Positions 1 to 4,629 of a stretch of DNA of 11,446 bases are shown piece by piece. Positions within the stretch are counted from its first letter, which is position 1; each line of letters begins with the position of its first letter. This stretch comes from Verrucomicrobiota bacterium. Its GTDB lineage: Bacteria > Verrucomicrobiota > Verrucomicrobiia > Opitutales > UBA2995. A model generated the notes under the pieces. It worked only from the letters and a program-made list of their open reading frames with translations. It was not told the origin of the DNA and made no database searches. A program made the translations under genes and the position numbers. The DNA lies in NCBI GenBank assembly GCA_027297085.1, contig JAPUIL010000788.1:1-11446 (forward strand), given 5' to 3'.

Positions 1-173
1 ACTCCTACTTCAACCTCTCAGGCGCCGGTAATGGAACGATCCTGGATCACGAGCTGATGCTCGCCGCCGAACACTACACTCCGTTGGACGACACCGGTAT
101 CCCGTTGGGTCGCATCGACCCCGTGGCAGAGACCATGGGGAATAACAAGTTCAAAATAGAACTAAGAGATTGA
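1..173 (+). pseudogene. galM: aldose 1-epimerase (galactose mutarotase) remnant, 5' end outside the window, C-terminus lost
   Basis: The frame starting at base 3 reads SYFNLSGAGNG, then ILDHEL, then YTPLDDTGIPLGRIDPVA, and ends at TGA 171-173. These blocks match the central part of GalM-type aldose 1-epimerases, which interconvert alpha and beta anomers of sugars. In the family the text after PVA normally continues (often GTPFDFR) for roughly another 100 or more residues, including the catalytic glutamate. Here it switches to ETMGNNKFKIELRD and stops, so the protein lacks its C-terminal part and is probably inactive. The 5' end lies outside the window, so I cannot tell whether the upstream part is intact. 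Family assignment is fairly sure. Calling it a pseudogene is inference from the missing end. Confidence 0.75.
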
Positions 174-375
174 TAGAGCCACCGACAGTCGTTGAGGCGG
201 AAATAGACTTGGTACCTATTTAATAAGTCAATCGGCCTTGGCCTCTTGTAATTTTTTCTGGATGAGTTTTTCGACGCTTCTCATTCTACCTATGAGCTCT
301 TCTGAGAGAACGAGACTTTAGTTGTGCAACTCCGTTACCTCTGTTAACTCCAATTCAATGCACCCACTTTTTTAA
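174..375. other. intergenic stretch, no supported gene
   Basis: There is no open frame of useful length here. On the minus strand, bases 228-318 read SLVLSEELIGRMRSVEKL followed by IQKKLQEAKAD and a stop. This is charged and helix-like and could be the tail of a lost small gene, but it has no identifiable start or family. Bases 330-351 hold one copy of a CTCTG-type repeat that recurs at 595-616. Confidence 0.4.
330..351 (+). repeat. degenerate 22-bp direct repeat, copy 1 (copy 2 at 595-616)
   Basis: Both copies share the core GTTACCTCTG, and 18 of 22 positions are identical by eye. They lie on either side of the GxxExxY remnant, about 265 bp apart. Copy 2 runs into the start region of the downstream PPIase gene. 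The pair may be the edges of an inserted or decayed unit. Confidence 0.5.
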
Positions 376-639
376 AAGGCTTCTGATCCCACTAAGACAA
401 TTATCGGCGCAGCCTTTGAAGTACATCGTCAAAAAGGTCCGGGCCTGATTGAGTCCATTTACGATTGGTATCTAATTAAAGAACTCGAAATTAGTAGAAG
501 GACTTCATCGCCATATCCTTCCGGGAGCCAATTCGCCTTAACTTTGAACAAGAGGAAACCGAGAACACAGAGAATTCCGTCTTTAAATTTCTCTCTCAGT
601 TACCTCTGCGACCTCCTGTTGAAAAACATGTATAAATGA
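376..639 (+). pseudogene. GxxExxY-family protein remnant (N-terminal half only)
   Basis: The reading frame is open from the stop at 373-375 to TGA 637-639. From 391 it reads TKTIIGAAFEVHRQKGPGL followed by IESIYDWYLIKELEISRR. That is the N-terminal signature of the GxxExxY family (GAA-x-EVH, GPGL-x-ES-x-Y, then a xx-EL helix). The rest of the family domain, which carries a Pro-rich beta segment and a VELK-like motif, is missing. From about 508 the frame is filled with repeat-derived text (SSPYPSGSQFAL and on). There is no convincing start codon before the homologous part. The TGA overlaps the ATG of the next gene (ATGA, 636-639), probably by chance. The family's function is poorly known. I call it a decayed gene with good confidence in the family. 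Confidence 0.7.
595..616 (+). repeat. degenerate 22-bp direct repeat, copy 2
   Basis: This is the partner of 330-351 and shares GTTACCTCTG. It ends 20 bp before the ATG of the PPIase gene, so repeat sequence occupies the position where a promoter-proximal leader and ribosome-binding site would be expected. Confidence 0.5.
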
Positions 640-1478
640 CGATGCATAGTATCTATAAGCAACCTCTCCTGCATTTTCTGCTCCTCGGCGGTCTGCTATT
701 CGTCCTGTATTCGTGGATTGGTGACAATGACGATTCCAACCAAATTAAGGAAATCGTAATTACGCCAGGTCGTATCGAAACACTGGCGGTGACTTATGAA
801 AAAGTCTGGCAGCGGCCACCTTCGGAATCGGAGTTGGAAGGGCTTATAGACAACTTCGTCATAGAGGAAATTTTCTACCGGGAAGCAAAAGCCATTGGCC
901 TTGATCAGGATGACACCATTGTGCGCCGGCGCATGCGTCAAAAGATGGAGTTTATTACCACGGATTTGGCTGAGCAGCTCATACCAACCGAAGAAGAACT
1001 CATGGATTACTTGGAAGAAAACAAGGAATCCTACCGGATCGATCCGGTGATCAGCTTTAACCAGATCTACCTGAATCCTGACCAACACCAAGAATCGATC
1101 GAACAAGATGTGCAAAATCTATTGACCACGTTAAACAGCCAAATTCATCCGGCAAAGATAGAAGAGCTGGGAGATCGCATCATGCTCAGCACTACGTTTG
1201 AGAATATGAAGTTATCTGAAATTGATCGCCTTTTTGGAACAGGTTTTGGAGCCGCGCTAACAGAAGAAAGCACCGGTTCCTGGCAGGGACCCATCGAATC
1301 AGGCTATGGTCTCCACTTAGTATTTGTCAGCCAACTCGTCGAAGGAAGATACGCTAAGCTGGATGAGATAAAAGAGTCTGTTACTCGTGACTGGACCTCC
1401 GCTAATACCCGGGAAACGAATGAGCGCTTCGTCGAAGCCTTGAAAAAGCGTTACACGATAACCATCCAGAAAAATTAG
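636..1478 (+). CDS. membrane-anchored parvulin-like peptidyl-prolyl isomerase
   Basis: The 280-residue protein has one N-terminal hydrophobic segment (about residues 11-27) that would anchor it in the inner membrane with the rest in the periplasm. Residues 70-125 form a charged helical region of the SurA/PpiD N-domain kind. Residues 130-265 resemble a parvulin (PpiC) domain: the late motif GPIESGYGLHLVFV is clear, and GTGFGAALTEESTGSWQGP matches the preceding family block. At the first active-site position the usual His of the xxHIL motif is replaced (ISFNQIYL), so isomerase activity is doubtful and a holdase or chaperone role is possible. The HupE-like gene follows on the same strand. In my recollection these two families are often adjacent, which suggests the PPIase helps fold or assemble that membrane protein. 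No Shine-Dalgarno is visible. ATG 636 gives an N-terminus that begins directly before the anchor. Confidence 0.75.
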   Translation: MTMHSIYKQPLLHFLLLGGLLFVLYSWIGDNDDSNQIKEIVITPGRIETLAVTYEKVWQRPPSESELEGLIDNFVIEEIFYREAKAIGLDQDDTIVRRRMRQKMEFITTDLAEQLIPTEEELMDYLEENKESYRIDPVISFNQIYLNPDQHQESIEQDVQNLLTTLNSQIHPAKIEELGDRIMLSTTFENMKLSEIDRLFGTGFGAALTEESTGSWQGPIESGYGLHLVFVSQLVEGRYAKLDEIKESVTRDWTSANTRETNERFVEALKKRYTITIQKN

Positions 1479-1624
1479 GTTTTATGGTTCAAGGTTCACA
1501 GTTCAGTTGTTTAATAATAGAAAAAATATTAACCGCGAAGAACACGAAGGGACACGAAGAGTTTTCTAAATCAAGTCCTCGATATCAAAAACACTTTCCT
1601 TTGAGGCCTTGGATTCATTCGACC
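1479..1624. other. spacer built from short repeats
   Basis: The spacer starts with a GGTTCAAGGTTCACAGTTC-like stretch (1488-1506), a degenerate tandem of GGTTCA/AGGTTC units. It then carries the left arm of an inverted repeat (1534-1560). A longer start for the HupE-like gene at ATG 1484 would translate this spacer as VQGSQF then LTAKNTKGHEEF. That is low-complexity text rather than protein, so I take it as non-coding. Confidence 0.6.
1534..1549 (+). repeat. left arm of inverted repeat (GAAGAACACGAAG type)
   Basis: CGCGAAGAACACGAAG is the reverse complement of 1657-1672 at 15 of 16 positions. It continues as a tandem-like GGGACACGAAGAG (1549-1561). The loop between the arms is about 107 bp. 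Confidence 0.7.
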
Positions 1625-2656
1625 ATGCTATTTAGCTCAGTGAGAACCATCTCGCTCTTCGTGTTCTTCGTGCTAAATTCTTCTCTCGATTCAGAGGCTC
1701 ACGAATCTCGGCCCGGCTACCTCGAGTTGAAGCAAATTAGTGAAGAGGAATACGCCGTTCTCTGGAAAGTCCCCGCTCGCGGTTGGGATCAGCGACCCTC
1801 TCTCAACCTACGGTTTTCGCACGACACCCGCTACCTTTCACTGCCCACTCCAACCTTCATCAACGCCGCCTTTGTCGAACGATTCACGATCCAACGACCT
1901 GGTGGACTTACCGGATCCGAGATCTATATCGAAGGACTTTCCCGAACGTTAACCGATGTGCTGGTGCGTCTGGAACACCTGGATGGAATCACCCAAACCA
2001 TTCGGTTATCACCGGATAATCCGTCTTTCATCGTAGAATCCGCCCCAGGCTCGTTTGAAGTTTCCCAAACCTATACCCTACTGGGGATCCAGCACATCCT
2101 CGAGGGAATCGACCATTTACTATTCGTGGCTTGCCTCCTTCTTGTCGCTGGAATGGGACGAAGACTACTGATCACCATTACCGGTTTCACTCTCGCTCAC
2201 TCTATCACCCTGGCACTCGCTACACTCGATGTTGTTCGAGTCCCCGTGCCACCCGTCGAAGCAACCATTGCTCTAAGCATCGTCTTTCTGGCAACCGAAA
2301 TTGCTCGAAGAGACAAAGACGGACTTACCTACCGCTACCCTGTGGCCGTATCCGTATCCTTCGGACTCCTGCATTGTTTCGGCTTCGCCGCCGTGCTCAA
2401 TCAGATAGGTCTGCCGCAAAGTGATCTTCCCCTGGCTCTACTCTTTTTAAATGTAGGTGTGGAAATCGGACAGCTCCTATTCATCGCAGCGCTCTTAATT
2501 GTATACAAACTTCTGATACAAACGCTAATGACTCTGACAAGGGCTTCCATTGGCCACGTCTTCACCCTGGCGAAATTGGAGCGAATCGCAGCCTATGTCA
2601 TTGGCACTGTAAGCTCCTACTGGATGATAGAGCGCATTTACGGATTTTGGAGATAG
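1625..2656 (+). CDS. HupE/UreJ-family membrane protein (putative metal transport)
   Basis: With the start at ATG 1625 the protein has 343 residues. It has a signal peptide (hydrophobic LFVFFVL at 11-17, probable cleavage after DSEA-25), a periplasmic beta-rich part (about 26-145), and then a six- or seven-helix membrane part. The membrane half carries the HupE/UreJ_2 signatures: HILEGIDHLLF (157-167, with H157, D163, H164), GFTLAHSITLALA (H192), EATIALSIVF (E212), FGLLHCFGF (H250) and NVGVEIGQL (E280). These histidines and acidic residues are the likely metal-binding set. HupE/UreJ proteins are linked to nickel or cobalt uptake, but for this two-part subfamily the substrate is unproven. The longer start at 1484 is rejected because it adds 47 residues of translated repeat before a complete signal peptide. 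No hydrogenase or urease genes are nearby, so the metal role stays open. The next gene upstream is the PPIase. Confidence 0.8.
   Translation: MLFSSVRTISLFVFFVLNSSLDSEAHESRPGYLELKQISEEEYAVLWKVPARGWDQRPSLNLRFSHDTRYLSLPTPTFINAAFVERFTIQRPGGLTGSEIYIEGLSRTLTDVLVRLEHLDGITQTIRLSPDNPSFIVESAPGSFEVSQTYTLLGIQHILEGIDHLLFVACLLLVAGMGRRLLITITGFTLAHSITLALATLDVVRVPVPPVEATIALSIVFLATEIARRDKDGLTYRYPVAVSVSFGLLHCFGFAAVLNQIGLPQSDLPLALLFLNVGVEIGQLLFIAALLIVYKLLIQTLMTLTRASIGHVFTLAKLERIAAYVIGTVSSYWMIERIYGFWR
1657..1672 (+). repeat. right arm of inverted repeat, inside the HupE-like signal peptide
   Basis: CTTCGTGTTCTTCGTG pairs with 1534-1549 at 15 of 16 positions. In the reading frame from ATG 1625 it supplies the end of codon 11 and codons 12-16 (F-V-F-F-V), the hydrophobic core of the signal peptide. 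Confidence 0.7.
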
Positions 2657-2667
2657 CGCGTAAGCGC
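2656..2667 (+). other. short hairpin after the HupE-like gene
   Basis: GCGC-GTAA-GCGC can form a four-base-pair stem with a GUAA (GNRA-type) loop, starting in the stop codon region. It lacks a U tract, so it is not a standard intrinsic terminator. A related TAAGCG-AA-GCGCAA sits at 2783-2796. Confidence 0.25.
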
Positions 2668-2684
2668 AATGGAGGGACTAGTGT

Positions 2685-2695
2685 CAGGTGTCGAG
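2685..2695 (+). repeat. 11-bp exact direct repeat flanking the toxin-antitoxin module, left copy
   Basis: CAGGTGTCGAG occurs here and again at 3699-3709. The left copy is preceded by AGTGTCAG (2680-2687), which is the exact reverse complement of CTGACACT at 2771-2778. The sequence is therefore part of a GTGTC-type repeat cluster. Confidence 0.5.
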
Positions 2696-2743
2696 CGCAC
2701 GAAAAGAAACTTCAAATCAATATCCCTCGAACTTCCTCAAACC

Positions 2744-2770
2744 TTGAACCCCTGTACCGAGGTTTCTGGG
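2744..2770 (+). repeat. 27-bp degenerate direct repeat, copy 1 (copy 2 at 2815-2841)
   Basis: The copy begins TTGAACCC and ends with GGTTTCTGGG. The partner at 2815-2841 begins TTGAACCC and ends GGTTTCCGGA. By eye 21 of 27 positions agree, with 71 bp from start to start. This is a GAACCNTGAACC-type low-complexity spacer repeat of the same nature as 1488-1506. Confidence 0.6.
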
Positions 2771-2814
2771 CTGACACTTCTATAAGCGAAGCGCAAAATA
2801 ACACCACTGAACCG

Positions 2815-2841
2815 TTGAACCCGTGAACCCTGGTTTCCGGA
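2815..2841 (+). repeat. 27-bp degenerate direct repeat, copy 2
   Basis: This is the partner of 2744-2770. It ends 7 bp before the -35 box of the toxin-antitoxin promoter, so the repeat borders the functional promoter directly. Confidence 0.6.
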
Positions 2842-2848
2842 TCCTCTC

Positions 2849-2878
2849 TTGACAATTTTCAAAATTATGGTCTATATT
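2849..2878 (+). promoter_or_regulatory. sigma70-type promoter of the toxin-antitoxin operon
   Basis: A consensus -35 box TTGACA (2849-2854) is followed after 18 bp by TATATT (2873-2878). Transcription would start around 2885, only some 13 bp before the preferred antitoxin ATG at 2898, giving a very short leader without a Shine-Dalgarno site. Confidence 0.65.
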
Positions 2879-2884
2879 GGTCTA
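2868..2884 (+). promoter_or_regulatory. candidate operator for antitoxin autoregulation
   Basis: TGGTCTA occurs twice (2868-2874 and 2878-2884) with a 10-bp period, so both copies lie on one face of the helix. They straddle the -10 box. Phd-type antitoxins commonly repress their own operon by binding repeats overlapping the promoter. That this repeat is the operator is inference. Confidence 0.45.
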
Positions 2885-2897
2885 CTTTTTCACACAG

Positions 2898-3170
2898 ATG
2901 AAATACAAGAAACTCAATACTCCGGTTTGGTTGGTCAGCGAGGCAAAGAGCCAGCTTTCGGAGATCCTGCGCTGCGCGCGGACCCGGGGACCACAGATAA
3001 TCGGTTCTCGCAATCAGTGCGTAGTTGTATCCAGAGAAGAATGGGAGGAAAAGATACAAGCCACCAAACCGTTCTCATCTTGGCTGGTGGATAACTCTCC
3101 CGGAGTTGAGCTAGAGCTGCCCAAACGAGGGCAGAGCAGCTCGAGATCTGTTCCGTTTCACCAGGACTGA
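2898..3170 (+). CDS. type II antitoxin, Phd/YefM family
   Basis: From ATG 2898 the protein has 90 residues. Residues 10-51 (VWLVSEAKSQLSEILRCA, then GPQIIGSRNQCVVVSREEWE) match the DNA-binding Phd/YefM fold: the V-x-EAK-x-xLSE helix and the beta hairpin ending in VVVS-x-EEWE. Residues 58-90 (FSSWLVDNSP, then a polar tail) would be the flexible part that binds and neutralises the toxin. An in-frame ATG at 2877 would add seven residues, but it overlaps the -10 box and the putative operator, so it is unlikely to be in the transcript. The VapC-like toxin starts 8 bp after the stop, the usual antitoxin-first order. Antitoxin and toxin are most likely one autoregulated operon. Confidence 0.85.
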   Translation: MKYKKLNTPVWLVSEAKSQLSEILRCARTRGPQIIGSRNQCVVVSREEWEEKIQATKPFSSWLVDNSPGVELELPKRGQSSSRSVPFHQD

Positions 3171-3178
3171 CGTAGAGG

Positions 3179-3601
3179 ATGAGTGTGCTTTTAGACACGA
3201 ATGTTCTGTCGGAACTGGCTCAGCCACTCCCTGCCAAAACGGTCATCCAATATTGTCGAAAGACCAAGGCAGCCTACTTGTCGGTCATTACCATTCACGA
3301 ACTGCTTTATGGAGCCAAACTGGTCAAGGCCAAGACGAAGCAAAAAAAGCTACTCACTTGGATCGACTTAATTCGGGTTCAATACGAACACTGCATTCTT
3401 GATATTACATTTGAAATAGTCGGCCGGTCTGCTGATCTCCGCGCCATAGCCGGCGGCAAAGGATGCGTTCTGCACATCGAAGACGCCCTCATAGCCGCCA
3501 CAGCGCTTGAACATTCGCTGGATTTAGCGACACGAAACACAAGGGACTTTAAAACAACAGGCGTAACCTTGATCGATCCCTGGAAAGGCAAAACCAAATA
3601 A
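3179..3601 (+). CDS. vapC: VapC-family PIN-domain toxin ribonuclease
   Basis: The 140-residue length is typical for VapC/FitB toxins. The PIN-domain motifs are all present: LLDTNVLSEL at the N-terminus (D6), ITIHELLYGA (E41), IEDALIAATALEH (D102) and LATRNTRDF (D123), ending with the family-typical VTLIDPW. These acidic residues bind the metal for RNA cleavage, so the toxin looks intact. It would act in the cytoplasm, usually on tRNA or rRNA, but the target cannot be read from sequence. The start ATG 3179 lies 8 bp after the antitoxin stop. A GAGG at 3174-3177 is too close to be a normal ribosome-binding site, so translation is probably coupled to the antitoxin. Confidence 0.9.
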   Translation: MSVLLDTNVLSELAQPLPAKTVIQYCRKTKAAYLSVITIHELLYGAKLVKAKTKQKKLLTWIDLIRVQYEHCILDITFEIVGRSADLRAIAGGKGCVLHIEDALIAATALEHSLDLATRNTRDFKTTGVTLIDPWKGKTK

Positions 3602-3677
3602 TCGTGAGAAGGGAGATCCTGCAAAATAGCAGTATAAGTAGATAGAGAAGGGGAGGATCGAGTGTCCACCCTTCGAT

Positions 3678-3692
3678 CTCCGAGTTACGGAG
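3678..3692 (+). repeat. CTCCG-AGTTA-CGGAG hairpin within a repeat element
   Basis: A five-base-pair stem with a five-base loop sits in the string from CACCCTTCG (3667-3675) to GGAGGGCAGG (3689-3698). I associate this arrangement with common dispersed spacer repeats in Verrucomicrobiota-like genomes. That association is recollection, not something tested here. Confidence 0.4.
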
Positions 3693-3698
3693 GGCAGG

Positions 3699-3747
3699 CA
3701 GGTGTCGAGGGACGTAATTACCACGAATTGCTTTTTCCACTCGACAC
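3699..3747 (+). repeat. GTGTCGAG inverted repeat; also right copy of the 11-bp repeat flanking the TA module
   Basis: CAGGTGTCGAG (3699-3709) is identical to 2685-2695. GTGTCGAG (3702-3709) is also perfectly complementary to CTCGACAC (3740-3747) with a 30-bp loop. Confidence 0.5.
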
Positions 3748-3853
3748 TTGTCACTTACCACATTGTTCCGAGGCCAAAGACTGAACAGACCGGAACCGGT
3801 TCACAGTTTAGAATGTGCGGCGATGCTTATCGTATACTTTTGGTTCAGATTTT

Positions 3854-3885
3854 CTACTCACTTCTCGCTCCTCGCTTCTCACTCG
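3854..3885 (+). repeat. pyrimidine-rich quasi-tandem repeat (CTC/TTC units)
   Basis: CTACTCACTTCTCGCTC is followed by CTCGCTTCTCACTCG, a string of variants of CTCNCTTCTC. A weaker relative lies at 3739-3760 (ACTCGACACTTGTCACTTAC). The strong pyrimidine strand bias is striking in a spacer of otherwise mixed composition. Confidence 0.5.
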
Positions 3886-3910
3886 TAATTCAACCTTCGA
3901 ACAATCAACC

Positions 3911-4021
3911 TGGATCTATCTCTACTATGGGACAGGAGATGATCCCACTGCAAACGAGCTAGGAGAAACATCAAATAACAACGACATTCGCATATCCCTT
4001 GGGGTAGGTGTAGAGTTGTAA
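3911..4021 (+). pseudogene. C-terminal scrap of an unknown, possibly outer-membrane, protein
   Basis: The frame reads WIYLYYGTGDDPTANELGE, then TSNNNDIRISLGVGVEL and TAA 4019-4021. Alternating hydrophobic and small residues (IYLYYG, IRISLGVGVEL) separated by a polar loop look like the last two strands of a beta-barrel. The frame stays open upstream, but there it translates the CTC/TTC repeat and is not protein-like. No start codon belongs to the conserved-looking part. I cannot name the family. Confidence 0.35.
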
Positions 4022-4051
4022 CTCCGCTCGAACTTCAATTTATCCGCCAAT

Positions 4052-4473
4052 TTATTTTAATCTGAAATGTACCTGACAAGTTTCAATGTCTTTCATTTCG
4101 GACATTCTCATAAGAGCTGAGTAAAACTCACTTACCTGGAATTCTCTTAACTCTATGGTATCCAATCCGAGTTCATCATCAGGAAGGGTATCTTGATCGT
4201 CTTCAAAATGAGAGGTGGACTCTTCTTGAGCGTCAATAGTTGCGTAGTGAGGTCGGCCGGCTTTCTTGCTCTTGTTTTTAGAGGAGAGTGATTTGAGTCT
4301 TCTTCCATTGACGCTGTCGCTTTAATCGGATTCTCCCATTTGTATTTGGAAGTTAAATACTTAGACACTGTAGACGCTTTGAATCCTTCATCCTTCGTTT
4401 CCGGAGCAGTTTGACCTGAAAGATGACCAGAGATAACCGGTAAAATCAGTAGGAAACTATGTTTGAATTTCAT
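4052..4473 (-). pseudogene. small secreted protein of unknown function, apparently split by a frameshift
   Basis: From ATG 4473 the frame begins MKFKHSFLLILPVISGHLS, a good signal peptide, followed by GQTAPETKDEGFKAS. It continues to a stop at 4153-4155, but its last 25 or so residues (PPLILKTIKIPFLMMNSDW) look out of frame. In the neighbouring minus-strand frame the text from about 4310 down to TAA 4052-4054 is much more protein-like: KKAGRPHYATIDAQEE, then HFEDDQDTLPDDELGLD, then SEFYSALMRMSEMKDIE. A one-base change joins the two into one protein of about 140 residues. A five-T run near 4274-4280 (five A on the coding strand) is a plausible site. No canonical programmed -1 slippery heptamer is visible, so mutation or sequencing error is more likely. 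The product is acidic and secreted. I do not recognise the family. It lies 156 bp downstream of the mandelate racemase-like gene on the same strand. Confidence 0.5.
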
Positions 4474-4629
4474 GAGTAGAACCGGAGCCAAATGTCGCTG
4501 ATTTGCTTAGAAACAAAAGAGACCAAGAAGTTCTATGCCAGGGCAAACTTCTAAACCGAAATTCCTAATAACTTCCAATATACCATTTAACGGTCATCCT
4601 AATTATCAAAACCGGATCTCAAGTTTATT

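Larger units (their letters stand above)
3602..4051. other. 450-bp gene-free stretch of repeat debris with one gene scrap
   Basis: The stretch contains in order: a small hairpin cluster (3660-3710), an inverted repeat GTGTCGAG/CTCGACAC (3702-3709 and 3740-3747), a pyrimidine-rich CTC/TTC repeat (3854-3885), and a short frame (3911-4021) that looks like the tail of a lost protein. Bases 4022-4051 hold nothing I recognise. No terminator with a U tract is visible after the toxin gene. Confidence 0.5.

Noticed and set aside
228..318. Minus-strand frame ending in VEKLIQKKLQEAKAD
   Set aside because: Only about 30 codons, no start or family. Kept as a remark in the spacer entry.
1484..1624. 47-residue N-terminal extension of the HupE-like protein from ATG 1484
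   Set aside because: It translates spacer repeats and precedes a complete signal peptide starting at ATG 1625.
2656..2667. Rho-independent terminator after the HupE-like gene
   Set aside because: The stem is four base pairs with no U tract.
2877..2897. Earlier antitoxin start at ATG 2877
   Set aside because: It overlaps the -10 box and probable operator, so it is unlikely to be transcribed. Family homology begins after 2898.
1534..3885. CRISPR array
   Set aside because: The repeats are degenerate, irregularly spaced, of several unrelated types, and no cas genes are present.
4274..4310. Programmed -1 frameshift signal in the small secreted protein
   Set aside because: There is no X XXY YYZ heptamer in the right phase and no obvious downstream pseudoknot. 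Mutation or sequencing error is simpler.
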